Of a DNA stretch of 45,181 nt, positions 25,573 through 35,700 are shown in pieces. Within the stretch, counting starts at the first letter, position 1. Each line of letters starts with the position of its first letter. Made by a program: the position numbers and the translations under genes. Under the pieces are notes generated by a model. That model worked only from the letters and a program-made list of their open reading frames with translations, was not told where the DNA came from and made no database searches. The stretch lies in NCBI RefSeq assembly GCF_024505055.1, contig NZ_JANIBL010000040.1, positions 1 to 45,181 on the forward strand. Reading direction: 5' to 3'. This DNA is from Methylomonas rosea. GTDB taxonomy: Bacteria; Pseudomonadota; Gammaproteobacteria; Methylococcales; Methylomonadaceae.

Positions 25573-27177
25573 ATGCGACTTCGCGACGTATTAAGTGTTC
25601 TTTCGAAATCTTCACCATATGCGGTAAAAACTGATCGTGAGACTGCCTTATCGGACGAGCTCGATAAGGTTAAAGATTATCTCTATATCGAAACAGATAT
25701 GGAAGCAGATTTTAAAAACCACTTGCAATCTTTGGCTATCGGAAAAAAGATCATTTATTTATGTGGTAGTAGTGGTGATGGAAAATCAGAAATTCTAACT
25801 AGATATAGAAAGAATTTCGATAATATTGCTCACTTTCATCTCGATGCCACACATAGCTTCAGTCCAAAAGAAACTGCAATTGAACGATTAAATAAATTGT
25901 TTTCTGATTATGAAAACGGTGATAAATCTCTTGTTATTGGCATAAACATAGGAATGCTTGGCAATTATGCTGAAGAAGGTAACTATGAAAATTCGAAAAT
26001 CGCAATAAGCAATTATCTAAAGTCATCTCGTGAAACCGAAGAGCACATATTCATTGACTTTGAAAAATATCCAAAATTCAAGCTTGAGTCACACCGCTAT
26101 ACTTCTGATTTTACAGAAAAGCTACTTAAGCGTATTACTTCGATCGATAATAATATTATTCGCCAGCATTATGATAAAGAGCTTCAGCATCATGATGCTG
26201 ACTTGAAGCTATGTATTAATTATTACTTACTCTCATTACCTTCTATACAAAGGATTGTTGTAGAACTACTTTTTAAAGCTCGTTTGATGAAAGATCAGTT
26301 TCTAACTGCAAGGGGGCTTCTCGATTTTGTATATCATCTTTTTACTGGCCCCGGCTATCTATTTGATAATATATTTGCAAGTCAGGATAATGAAATTGTA
26401 TCAAAAATAGCTGATTTTGATCCTGCTTTAAGGAGAACAAAGCTAATTGATCAGTTTGTATTGAGCCAAAAGCTTGGAATCGATGATCCTGATTTCGATG
26501 AATTTAGGTTTTCTCCGAATTTGAAAAATTTCGATCTCCACAAGCTAAATTCACCCGAAAGCAATATCCGATTTTTTTACATAATTCAAAACGAGGAGCT
26601 TGGTAATAATTACCACAAAAAATTCAAAGCTGATTTCTCAGATGATTTGTTAGATAGGTATGCAACCATATGGCGATTACACAAAATGCCAAAAGAAACG
26701 GATAATAAAGCAGAACTAAGACCATTTTATCGAGATATTCTGATGGCGGCAATCAGCAAATACGTCAATAAAAATGCCCCACAACTAGGAAAAGAAGATT
26801 TTTTACTAGCATCGCGGGGGCGTTATCTAATAACAGCTCATTTAGACATTAAACCAGATAACGCTGCAATAAAGCGTGAATCAGAAAATGGAATTGAAAA
26901 TGTAAGCCATTTTTTAGCCTTTTTAAAGGTTAATGGGAAAGCGTTAAAACCTATCCCGATCAATATCAATTTATTGGAACTACTTCTTAGGATTGTGCAA
27001 GGCTATCAACCAAATAAGCACGATAAGAATGCCGTTGTATTGTTGGATGAGTTATTAGATAAGTTGCATGAAATTGCATCCAAAGAAAAAACACTATTTA
27101 TCATAAGCGACCAACAGCGTTTCAATCTGAATGATGTTGAAGGTAATGGCAGTGAATTAGAAGTGAGTGGTGGATAA
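25573..27177 (+). CDS. dptF: Phosphorothioation-dependent restriction protein DptF
   Basis: DptF is part of the DptFGH complex that damages DNA lacking phosphorothioate marks. The 534-aa protein has an early P-loop, YLCGSSGDGKSEIL (GSSGDGKS 65-72), and then the DptF-type sequence HFHLDATHSFSPKETAIERL. The N-terminus MRLRDVLSVLSKSSPYAVKT is typical of the family. It heads an operon of five genes with gaps of 2 nt or overlaps. The DNA is markedly AT-rich compared with the tra genes, which points to a separate origin. DptF ATPase activity is known from the family; the catalytic details here are inferred. Confidence 0.9.
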   Translation: MRLRDVLSVLSKSSPYAVKTDRETALSDELDKVKDYLYIETDMEADFKNHLQSLAIGKKIIYLCGSSGDGKSEILTRYRKNFDNIAHFHLDATHSFSPKETAIERLNKLFSDYENGDKSLVIGINIGMLGNYAEEGNYENSKIAISNYLKSSRETEEHIFIDFEKYPKFKLESHRYTSDFTEKLLKRITSIDNNIIRQHYDKELQHHDADLKLCINYYLLSLPSIQRIVVELLFKARLMKDQFLTARGLLDFVYHLFTGPGYLFDNIFASQDNEIVSKIADFDPALRRTKLIDQFVLSQKLGIDDPDFDEFRFSPNLKNFDLHKLNSPESNIRFFYIIQNEELGNNYHKKFKADFSDDLLDRYATIWRLHKMPKETDNKAELRPFYRDILMAAISKYVNKNAPQLGKEDFLLASRGRYLITAHLDIKPDNAAIKRESENGIENVSHFLAFLKVNGKALKPIPININLLELLLRIVQGYQPNKHDKNAVVLLDELLDKLHEIASKEKTLFIISDQQRFNLNDVEGNGSELEVSGG

Positions 27178-27179
27178 AA

Positions 27180-28490
27180 GTGTATTTAAGTAAAGATATG
27201 CAAATTACTAATAACAAACTAACCACCTATTTCCCTATCAGGACAAAGGATGAGCGAAAAGAATTTGATTGGGATAATATTTTGGGGGTGGTTGTTACTG
27301 ATGTATATCGGAAAGAGCTATTAGATAAAGATTTCGACAAGTTCACAGAGCTATGTGAATTGGTGTTTAAGGCGCGATTGGATGATCCTAATTTTTGGAA
27401 TGTCTTAAAAGAAATGTATTTTGACAGTCCGGATGCATTGAATATGGCGCCAGAGTTTTTATTATTTAAATGCGAGCAAGCTGAAGAAAATAAACATAAC
27501 CAAAGAGTTGGTAAAATGTTTTCCAATATGTTGGGCAATGTTGGTTTTGTTAGCTTAACTCCTATTACGTTAAATTTTATCGAAAAAATAATATATGACG
27601 TATTTCTAAATAAAGCTCTAAAGCCAGAAATTGATATTAAAGCTCGTGATTTAAAAGAAGAGGTGTTTTTGCCATTTATGGCGGATTGCTTTAAGCAAGA
27701 CTTTAAATTTCTCAGCACCAAACCACGTTATTTGCTCGAGAATTTTAAATCCTTCTTAAAGCTATATGGGTTCCTTTATACCAGCCAAATATCACATAAT
27801 TTGTTGAGGTGGGATCAGGGAGAGCCAGTGCCCGTACCCAATTATTTGATTTTAGATGTTGAAAAAGCTAGCCAGGAAAGACGTGAAATTCATGATAACG
27901 GGTATAAACAGCTCCAGAAGCACGTGCGCTTTTTATTTCCTTATTTATCAATGTCCGAGATGTTACAAGGAAAGACCGACGTAGTGAAACCCTTGTGGGC
28001 ATTAGCAGAAAGCATTAAGGGATCGAACGAGGCAACAGACGAATTGAACGAATTCGCTTGCCGCTTTGTTGAAGAACGACAGTTAGCAAGAAGCAATGTT
28101 CAGAATAAAACGACTGCTAGTGCAGCATTGGCTCAGGTATTGAAATTATCGAAGGATCAATTTGAAACTGGGAACAAAGATAAAGACGACATTAACGCTA
28201 ACTTTGCCAAAGCAACACTAAAGTCACTGTGTTCTGATTTCATTCAACATCGCGGTGCTGCAGGCGCTACGCTGGTACTAAATCAGGATTATCTATTGCT
28301 TCTTACAAATCTTGTAATTGGTGAAAATGAAAAGCTTCGGCTTAACGAGGTAGTTAAAGCGTTTGAGCGTCGCGGAGTCTTTTTTGATAAGCAGAGTCAG
28401 GCTGAAGTTGTACAGTTTTATGAGCGCATCGGAAATGTTGAGCGCATGAGTGATAGCGGGGATGCAGTGTATGTCAGAAAAACAGTTTGA
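27180..28490 (+). CDS. dptG: Phosphorothioation-dependent restriction protein DptG
   Basis: DptG is the middle subunit of the DptFGH restriction system; its biochemical role is poorly defined. The 436-aa product starts at GTG 27180, 2 nt after dptF (ATG 27198, MQITNNKL, is an alternative). It has no recognised catalytic motif. The C-terminal part, with LVLNQDYLLLLTNLVIGENEKLRLNEVVKAFERRGVFFD split around residues 365-405, resembles a winged helix seen at the end of DptG-like proteins. It overlaps the dptH start. Identity relies on order and size between clear DptF and DptH. Confidence 0.85.
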   Translation: MYLSKDMQITNNKLTTYFPIRTKDERKEFDWDNILGVVVTDVYRKELLDKDFDKFTELCELVFKARLDDPNFWNVLKEMYFDSPDALNMAPEFLLFKCEQAEENKHNQRVGKMFSNMLGNVGFVSLTPITLNFIEKIIYDVFLNKALKPEIDIKARDLKEEVFLPFMADCFKQDFKFLSTKPRYLLENFKSFLKLYGFLYTSQISHNLLRWDQGEPVPVPNYLILDVEKASQERREIHDNGYKQLQKHVRFLFPYLSMSEMLQGKTDVVKPLWALAESIKGSNEATDELNEFACRFVEERQLARSNVQNKTTASAALAQVLKLSKDQFETGNKDKDDINANFAKATLKSLCSDFIQHRGAAGATLVLNQDYLLLLTNLVIGENEKLRLNEVVKAFERRGVFFDKQSQAEVVQFYERIGNVERMSDSGDAVYVRKTV

Positions 28491-31400
28491 AGATTTTCTT
28501 GTTGAGCTACTTGAAAAATGGGGTAGTAAGGATGTCAACCCAGGATTCCGTTATCAGTTTAAATCAGCCGATAACAAAAATAGTGAGTCGTTACTTTTGG
28601 CTTTGTTAAGGCGGCAGGAAGGCAAAATTCAGGACGGCCCTACGGAGTTACCTTTCATTGAACTCAATGACGTGAAGTTGATTTCGGTGTTGCACAGTAA
28701 TTCTTTGCATGGGTATACCGAAAACTACATATCTCGTTTACGAGATAAAGTATCGTCTCAGCAGAATGATTTTCAGAACACAGCTTTGTTAGTCATTCAT
28801 AACAGCATGCTCGATACTATTATTAATTCTGCGGACGATCTCGCGCAAAACGGTTATATCTGGCATCCATCAAGTCTTAAAGCAGAGTTAGAAAAACTCA
28901 TTGATCCTTTTGGTAAACAACGCCATGTTTCAGCACATTTGCTCAATCTAGTCTACCAGCAGATTATCGACAGCGAAGGCACTGTTTTTGGCTTTAATAA
29001 TCTTTATAAAGCATTGCTTGATGGCGATTTGAAGTTTTGTGAGTTAGGCCTTTTACTCGATTCAGAGTTAATCAAATTTGATAATGATGCACAAATACAA
29101 AAACGGCTAGAAGAGAATAAGCAACTGCATGACCGTATAGCCCAAATCACCGAGCGATTTCCAAATGAACTTGTCGAAAAACTTGCAGAGCTCGATTTTG
29201 GTGAGAGTTTTGTCGAAAACAATTTTTCGGATCTAACATCATGGACGAACAACCTAGAATTTACGGCTTGCTATCAGGAACAGGCAAAAAATCGGGCTGC
29301 AGGTTTAAGGCTCGAATCTGAAGTATGTCCTCCAGAGATAAATCTAATATCCAGAGATAAAGCGGCTACAAAAGCAGGGAAGCGAGAGCGACATTTAATT
29401 CTGAATCTCAGTTCTGGAATTATAGATGCTGAGTTTGAACTGGTATTTATCGGTGCCACAGTAGAAAAAAGCGAAGTTGAGATAAAAGACGCGTCAGAGC
29501 CGAAGGTTAGCCTATTCGGTATTAATAACTCGGGTGGTAAGCGAAGCAGAGTTAGGTTTAAGTGTGTACAAGTTATGTCTCCCCTCTACTTCAGCATAAG
29601 ACTAAGGCGAGAAAAAACTGCAGAGTGTTACAGCTTTAAAGTATTAGTGCTTCCAGCCTGTGACTTTTTAGTATCGGAAATTTCAAATAACTTTTTGGTT
29701 ATTCCAAAACGTAAAAGCCTTTTGCTTCAAACCGATGAAAACACTTTAAAAATATCAGAAGAAACTGCTGAAGCACATCTTGAGAAGATAGGCCAGACGT
29801 TCGAAACAGATAATATCGGTACTGTTAATTTCGAAGTAATGGCTAATGAATCGGCTGAGTTGAGTTTCACGGTTAAAACTCAAAATTTCACACTGGACTT
29901 TGAGGTTGAGGGGGCTGTGGCATCAGATGCACTGACACTTCCTCTTTTATTGGATGCTGAACGTTATAACCGATTATTTGATAATACCTATTTTGGCGTT
30001 TTTAATCGAGCTAAAAACAAGATAATCCTTGATAACCAAGAAATGGCACCAAAGGCGCGAAGGTTAACTATCTTGCAGTGGGAACACGAACTTGTTAGCG
30101 ACCAGTTGTTATACCGTCATGATGATCCTGAACGCAATATTTCCACGTCGCACTTAACAACTTTCCCGATACTAAAAGCTGCCTACTGTCGTTTCTTTTT
30201 AGAGTTACAGCAACGCAGAACATTACCTTCAATAAGTGGTTGGGATATCGAGTATAAACAGTGTGTAAAAGATGTAGTCACGGCATTTAACGACGCTATA
30301 GCTGATATTAGAACCAACGATCTACTGACAAAAGAACAGAAACAGCTAATGTTTTTGGGGTTTGCAGTATTTGATTCAAGTGAATTTATTACGCCATTAC
30401 ATCCTGTTGTACTTGCTTACTACTTGTATTTGGCTGAGAAAATTTCTGAGGACAAGGAAGTAAAGCAAAGCTTTTCAGAATTACCTAAAATCACCAAGGA
30501 ACGTCTCAATCCACAAGGGTTATTGCCCTATATATATCACCCTAAACATGACTTTAGTTATGTGCAGGTTGAGCGAGAGAACAACTTCTGGTTGCAATTA
30601 GTGCCTCAGCAGCAAACAAGTTTCAGCTTTATCCGCAAGCTCGTTTCTGAAAAGGTTGGAGAGTTTCAAACTGCATTTAGCATGTTGTTTAGTTGTGGGC
30701 CTAAAGCAAAGTTGCTGATTAACTCAGTTAATAACCATGACAACTCTGATTTATTCATGGGGCTAGTTGATCTCGTTAAACTGTTAAAAGATAAGGTGCC
30801 ATACATCCATGTGTGCCTATATGACGATAAGCTGGAATATAATGAGTTTGACCGATTTTCTGAGCTTGGAAAACATGATGAAATCAAGCAGCGGTACGAA
30901 TTGGACAAAGGAAAGGCAAGAGAATATGCAGATCTGGTTGTTGATTTGCTACGAACCCGACTGACATACAGCAAATATGAAAACAGCAAGGTTACCTCGC
31001 AACAATATGCTCATATCAGCTTCTTTCGAAATAACCAGCGAGTAGAGCGCACCGATGTTGATCCGGATCAAGAGTTAAGTGGCATAGTGTGCAACGGCTT
31101 AATTTCTGGTGAAGCTGCTGCTAATAAGCAGGACTGTTATTTTACCGCATTTGGCTTAAAAGGCGTGGAGATTAAAGATTTGCCACATCTGCGGTTAGCC
31201 CAGCAATATAACCGACTCTTGAAGCCAGCGTATAAAGCAAATGAACAACATGGTCACGCCAAGTCGACAGCTTTGGCCGTAAGCGATAACTTCAGATCAT
31301 TGTTAGAGCGTTCCTATGACAGCTCTATTTGGACCTGTATTATTGATCCTAAAGTCACACTCGATTTCTTCGAGACATCGAAAGATGTTGTCTTGATCCA

Positions 31401-33546
31401 CTATTCTGATAACTACACCAATTCAACGAACTACGATGCAATAACCGTAACCAAACAAACGGACCTTTATCGTAAAGTGCTTGAGCGTGACGAGAAAGGT
31501 GGTCACATTGAAGAGTTTAACGCTTTCAATGGCGAGTGGTTGTTGAAGATGATCACTGACCGGGATACAGAGCGAAAGGCTAAGCGCGGCGTTATTGGTG
31601 CTTATAAATATGTGAATTGTCTTCTTGCAGGATCTGATATTACCTGGATTCCGCTTTCAATAGCAGAAATGATCCGTGTTGCTGGGAATATCGGTTTAAA
31701 GATTAGCGAGTCTGATTTTTCAAGAGCTGTGCAAGGTTATAAGCAAGGCGCTATTTCGGATGACGTGCTTTTTGCTGGTTTTAAAGGAGATAAGCTTTAC
31801 CTGCTGCCGGTTGAAGTAAAAACTGGAAAGCGTCAAACCCATACTAAAGGGTTCCAACAAGCAAAGGAGCTGAAACGTTATCTTACAGATGACTTACTCG
31901 GTAAGGACGACTTGGCTGGAATGCTTTATCGTGGTTTGTTTGCTCGACAAGTATTAATGCAGGTTGAAAAGTACGAGCTCTATAACCTCTACGATACTGG
32001 CTATTTCGCCGAGTTGAAAAAAAACCGTGAATGGTGGTTGAAAGGCGAGTATCAAATAGGAACTCTGAAGAATTATCCTGAAGGTTTTTTGTTCGTTAAT
32101 ATTGAAGACGCAACCTTTATTGATGCGAACTTTACAGAAGAGGGAGAGATTTTAAAGATCGAGTTGCCAATAGCTGTTCTCGGAGACCTAATAAGAACTC
32201 CATTAAAAAGCATGCTTGCTAATGCTAGAAGTGAAACACTTTTTTATATTCCAGATCAGTATTTATTACTGCCACAAGATGATTTGATACAGGAAGACGA
32301 GAACTTTGGTTCAACACATTCAGAAAATGAACCTCAGCTAGCTATTGAGACAACGAATGAAGGGAAACCAATATCAGCTGTTCCTGCATCCATAGCTAAC
32401 GTAGATGAACCCTTACGAGTTCTGTTTGGGCACGACGCACGTAATGAAAAACCATTATATTGGGAGCCCACCAATACCGCAAAGTTCATGAATACCAATA
32501 CAGGTATCATCGGTACTATGGGAACTGGTAAAACACAGTTTACTAAGGCAATGGTAGCTCAGCTATATCGTAACCAGCATTACAACGTTAATGCTGCTCC
32601 GATTGGCATGTTGATTTTTGATTACAAGTCAGACTACGTTGATGATGCTTTCATCAGCGCGACGAATGCAAAAAAATACAAACTGTTTCAGTTGCCGTAT
32701 AACCCGCTGAGTCTATTCGGTGATACTCCGATGCTGCCGATTCACACTGCAGCAGGCTTTTCCGAAACCATGGCAAAGGCATATGGTCTGGGGCCAAAAC
32801 AGCAGCTAAAACTCGAGAATTTGATTCTAGATGCCTACACATCGGCTGGCATTTTACCGGAAAACTCATCGACCTGGGATAGACCTGCTCCTACAATCGA
32901 AGACATCTGGGCGTTATTCATTGCGCAGGAAAAAGTCGATGAGGACTCCCTTTATGCTGCCTTGTCAAAATTAGCGAGATTTAAGATTTTTGAATCTATT
33001 CCGGAGAAGATGACAAGCCTGTATGAGCTTACTGAAGGAATAACGGTAATTGAGTTGGCGGGCTATCCTTCAGAGATACAAAATTTGGTTGTTGCTCTTA
33101 CATTAGACCTTTTTTACTCGCAAATGCAGAAGCGAGGCAAGCCAGACGTTAAGGGAGATTTTCGACAAATTACGAAAATGATTCTTGTGGATGAAGCCGA
33201 CAATTTTATGTCGCAGAATTTCACTAACCTTCGAAAAATTCTCAAAGAAGGCCGCGAGTATGGTGTAGGGGTAGTACTTTCAACACAAGATATTACCCAC
33301 TTCAAAACGGGCGAAAATAATTATGCGGCCTATGTACTCACTTGGGTCATACACCGAGTAGCACAAATCCGTAACGCCGATATCAAAGCGATCTTTAATA
33401 TCGATGATAAAAACGAGCAGGAAAATCTAATGGAAACTATCCGTAAATTAGAGAAACACTACAGCTTGTATATCGATGGTGAGAAGAAGCTTACGAAGAT
33501 GCGTGATAAAGCATTTTGGGAATTAGTACTAAATTCAGAGGATTAA
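28471..33546 (+). CDS. dptH: Phosphorothioation-dependent restriction protein DptH (HerA-like ATPase)
   Basis: DptH is the large motor subunit of the restriction complex. I chose ATG 28471 (MSEKQFEDFL, GGGG upstream), giving 1691 aa; GTG 28450 and ATG 28462 are possible starts, and all overlap the dptG end. The C-terminal FtsK/HerA-type ATPase has Walker A GTMGTGKT (about 1348-1355) and Walker B ILVDEAD (about 1571-1577), followed by VVLSTQDITHF. At about 1100-1119 the sequence SDDVLFAGFKGD...PVEVKTGKR resembles a PD-(D/E)XK nuclease core. The first 1000 residues are of unknown fold. The family and length agree with DptH. Confidence 0.92.
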   Translation: MSEKQFEDFLVELLEKWGSKDVNPGFRYQFKSADNKNSESLLLALLRRQEGKIQDGPTELPFIELNDVKLISVLHSNSLHGYTENYISRLRDKVSSQQNDFQNTALLVIHNSMLDTIINSADDLAQNGYIWHPSSLKAELEKLIDPFGKQRHVSAHLLNLVYQQIIDSEGTVFGFNNLYKALLDGDLKFCELGLLLDSELIKFDNDAQIQKRLEENKQLHDRIAQITERFPNELVEKLAELDFGESFVENNFSDLTSWTNNLEFTACYQEQAKNRAAGLRLESEVCPPEINLISRDKAATKAGKRERHLILNLSSGIIDAEFELVFIGATVEKSEVEIKDASEPKVSLFGINNSGGKRSRVRFKCVQVMSPLYFSIRLRREKTAECYSFKVLVLPACDFLVSEISNNFLVIPKRKSLLLQTDENTLKISEETAEAHLEKIGQTFETDNIGTVNFEVMANESAELSFTVKTQNFTLDFEVEGAVASDALTLPLLLDAERYNRLFDNTYFGVFNRAKNKIILDNQEMAPKARRLTILQWEHELVSDQLLYRHDDPERNISTSHLTTFPILKAAYCRFFLELQQRRTLPSISGWDIEYKQCVKDVVTAFNDAIADIRTNDLLTKEQKQLMFLGFAVFDSSEFITPLHPVVLAYYLYLAEKISEDKEVKQSFSELPKITKERLNPQGLLPYIYHPKHDFSYVQVERENNFWLQLVPQQQTSFSFIRKLVSEKVGEFQTAFSMLFSCGPKAKLLINSVNNHDNSDLFMGLVDLVKLLKDKVPYIHVCLYDDKLEYNEFDRFSELGKHDEIKQRYELDKGKAREYADLVVDLLRTRLTYSKYENSKVTSQQYAHISFFRNNQRVERTDVDPDQELSGIVCNGLISGEAAANKQDCYFTAFGLKGVEIKDLPHLRLAQQYNRLLKPAYKANEQHGHAKSTALAVSDNFRSLLERSYDSSIWTCIIDPKVTLDFFETSKDVVLIHYSDNYTNSTNYDAITVTKQTDLYRKVLERDEKGGHIEEFNAFNGEWLLKMITDRDTERKAKRGVIGAYKYVNCLLAGSDITWIPLSIAEMIRVAGNIGLKISESDFSRAVQGYKQGAISDDVLFAGFKGDKLYLLPVEVKTGKRQTHTKGFQQAKELKRYLTDDLLGKDDLAGMLYRGLFARQVLMQVEKYELYNLYDTGYFAELKKNREWWLKGEYQIGTLKNYPEGFLFVNIEDATFIDANFTEEGEILKIELPIAVLGDLIRTPLKSMLANARSETLFYIPDQYLLLPQDDLIQEDENFGSTHSENEPQLAIETTNEGKPISAVPASIANVDEPLRVLFGHDARNEKPLYWEPTNTAKFMNTNTGIIGTMGTGKTQFTKAMVAQLYRNQHYNVNAAPIGMLIFDYKSDYVDDAFISATNAKKYKLFQLPYNPLSLFGDTPMLPIHTAAGFSETMAKAYGLGPKQQLKLENLILDAYTSAGILPENSSTWDRPAPTIEDIWALFIAQEKVDEDSLYAALSKLARFKIFESIPEKMTSLYELTEGITVIELAGYPSEIQNLVVALTLDLFYSQMQKRGKPDVKGDFRQITKMILVDEADNFMSQNFTNLRKILKEGREYGVGVVLSTQDITHFKTGENNYAAYVLTWVIHRVAQIRNADIKAIFNIDDKNEQENLMETIRKLEKHYSLYIDGEKKLTKMRDKAFWELVLNSED

Positions 33547-33547
33547 C

Positions 33548-35236
33548 ATGTCAGATATAGAAATAAGTTATAACGCGGGTAGAATTTGTGAAGCCATAGC
33601 AAAAATAGGGTATGAGCCACATACAGCAATTATGGATATTGTAGATAACTCAGTTACTGCATCTGCAAGAAACGTAATAATTTCTCTAAACTTAGCAGAA
33701 GGTAAAAGTTTAAAATCAAGAAATTCTGTAATTAGTTATGTAATTACAGATGATGGTGCTGGAATGGATGATGAAGGCATCAAAAATGCTTTCTCAATTG
33801 GATCTGACAAAAGTAAATATAGTGAAAAAAGTCTCTCGAAATATGGAATGGGATTAAAGTCGGCAGGCCTATCTCTAGGTAGTCGTATAGTGATAATTAG
33901 CAAAATAGATAATGTCTTATTCGGACCATTTATTTTTGATAGTATAGAAATTAGAAATAAGAATAAGTTCTTTATATCTAAGGGGATAATGGAACACTAT
34001 TCAAATTTAATTGATACGTATTTCAATAAAACCCCATCAGGTACAACTGTAATCATTGAAGGATGTGAAAATGTTAATCAAGCCTCACCAAAACTGACTA
34101 CGGAGAAACTTAAAAAAAGGCTTGGTGTTACTTATTTTTCTTTTCTTAAAACAATTGAGCCTTTGAATATTAATCTGCGTATAACCCCACATGGGCAGGA
34201 TCCTAATAACTCATCGATAATTGCTAAAGACATGCTATTCATAGATAGCGAAGACTTTAAGACGAATTACAATCCTGATAGTTATGATTATGTTAGCCCA
34301 TATTTAGCTCTAAATGACCCATGGGTTTTGACTGATTTAAAAGGACAAGAACTTCCTCCCATAACTATAAAGGCGGTTGTGTTTCCTCAAGCAACATTAG
34401 CAGGAAGTAAGTCACCTTTGCCAAAAGAAAGTAAAAGCAAGATAACTGAATACGAGATATCAAGAGAAAATAAAGGTTTTTTTATATATAGAAACGGACG
34501 ATTAATTCGATGGGGTGATGATCTTGATGGGGTGATAACCAAAGATGACATCAATCTAAGGATTAGAATGGATTTATCTACGGAGCATGATGATGTGCTT
34601 CATGTTGATGTTACGAAACAAAGACTTGAAATTGATGATGAAAATAAGAGTAAGTTACAGGGGATAGTTAACAAAGCACTCATTACTGCGAAAACTGTCA
34701 GGAATGATTGTCAAAGTTATCTAAAAAGCACCACAAATGATGAAGGTTTAGCGTTTAACTCAACTGTAGAAAATGTTTCAGAGGATGATCCCGAAGAAAT
34801 ATCATCTGCTGATCCTGAATTTCTAGAGCGAAGAAAATTAAGTGCTGCTGATGGAGAGATTGCAAAGTCGAAACTTGCAGAAGACAACCCTGACAAGGAA
34901 AACACTAAGTTTAGAAAAATTATTTACTCCACTAAAATTACATACGGTAAAGTTTGGGAGCCATTTTATGATGCAACAGAGGGTGTCTTTGTTGGAATAA
35001 ATAAAATTCATCCATACTACACCGAGTTTTTATCTCGATACCAAGAGAATAGTATTGAGAGAATTGTAGCTGAAGCACTTATATTCTCAGTTGGTTTGGC
35101 TGAGAGTAACGTTAGAGACCATTTTGTAGATGTTGATAGAGAAACAATAAATCAAATATTTAAGAAGTTTCATAAAAACATAGAAAACTGGCTTGCAGAG
35201 TGGTCGACAGATAATATTAACCTGGTTGACGAATGA
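33548..35236 (+). CDS. GHKL (MORC/HSP90/MutL-like) ATPase linked to the dpt operon
   Basis: This 562-aa protein has a Bergerat ATP-binding fold. The N-box is IMDIVDNSVTA (D30, N34), G1 is TDDGAGMDD (67-75) and G2 is KYGMGLKSAGL (98-108). N-box position 30 is Asp where most GHKL ATPases have the catalytic Glu. A transducer-like region follows, with IYRNGRLIRWG (about 311-321) and the distal Lys-containing HVDVTKQRLEIDD, then a charged C-terminal half. Such prokaryotic MORC/MutL-like ATPases were described in restriction operons by Aravind and co-workers. It begins 1 nt after the dptH stop and shares ATGA with the GIY-YIG gene, so it is clearly part of this operon. It is not one of the classical dptFGH genes. 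Confidence 0.85.
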   Translation: MSDIEISYNAGRICEAIAKIGYEPHTAIMDIVDNSVTASARNVIISLNLAEGKSLKSRNSVISYVITDDGAGMDDEGIKNAFSIGSDKSKYSEKSLSKYGMGLKSAGLSLGSRIVIISKIDNVLFGPFIFDSIEIRNKNKFFISKGIMEHYSNLIDTYFNKTPSGTTVIIEGCENVNQASPKLTTEKLKKRLGVTYFSFLKTIEPLNINLRITPHGQDPNNSSIIAKDMLFIDSEDFKTNYNPDSYDYVSPYLALNDPWVLTDLKGQELPPITIKAVVFPQATLAGSKSPLPKESKSKITEYEISRENKGFFIYRNGRLIRWGDDLDGVITKDDINLRIRMDLSTEHDDVLHVDVTKQRLEIDDENKSKLQGIVNKALITAKTVRNDCQSYLKSTTNDEGLAFNSTVENVSEDDPEEISSADPEFLERRKLSAADGEIAKSKLAEDNPDKENTKFRKIIYSTKITYGKVWEPFYDATEGVFVGINKIHPYYTEFLSRYQENSIERIVAEALIFSVGLAESNVRDHFVDVDRETINQIFKKFHKNIENWLAEWSTDNINLVDE

Positions 35237-35700
35237 TAAGACATAATGGAATATTGAGCGGTGCGCGTTACTGTTCAAACGTATATTTTATTATCCATAA
35301 GGAATATCTATATATTGGGGAAACCGGGTCTCATCCCGCAATTCGATGGGGTTCTCATCTTCAAAAAAACGGCTCGCTTAGAGAGAATATTAGAAGGTTT
35401 GATGATGATATTGATGAATCTGAAGATATTTTTTTTGCGAGTTTTTCTGTGTCAATAATTGATAGCGAACACGAAAATATCAGGCGGCTTGCAAGACGCG
35501 CTGTTGAGTTTGAGGTTCATAGATGTTTTTACATGCGCTCGTCAGCGTTTAATGAGGACTTACAAATAGTTTCTCGAGCTGACTTCCCGGCAAGACATAG
35601 CTTTTCGTTTGATCCAGCTTCATTTGCTTGTGCTATTTTTGATGAAGCATGTCAAAGATACGGTACATGGAAAAGCGAGCGTGTCAGTGGTTCAATTTGA
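35233..35700 (+). CDS. GIY-YIG nuclease-like protein
   Basis: This 155-aa protein has the two short strands of a GIY-YIG domain, VYFIIHKEYLYIGETG (residues 17-32). Downstream are the conserved basic residue R38 (AIRWGSHL), H42, and an acidic residue in RRAVEFEVHRCF (E92 or E94) that would bind the metal. The fold fits in the first 100 residues; the tail is unknown. It is coupled to the GHKL ATPase by an ATGA overlap and is the last gene of the dpt operon. Its stop overlaps the dndE end by 9 bp on the other strand. Nuclease activity is inferred from motifs. Confidence 0.78.
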   Translation: MIRHNGILSGARYCSNVYFIIHKEYLYIGETGSHPAIRWGSHLQKNGSLRENIRRFDDDIDESEDIFFASFSVSIIDSEHENIRRLARRAVEFEVHRCFYMRSSAFNEDLQIVSRADFPARHSFSFDPASFACAIFDEACQRYGTWKSERVSGSI

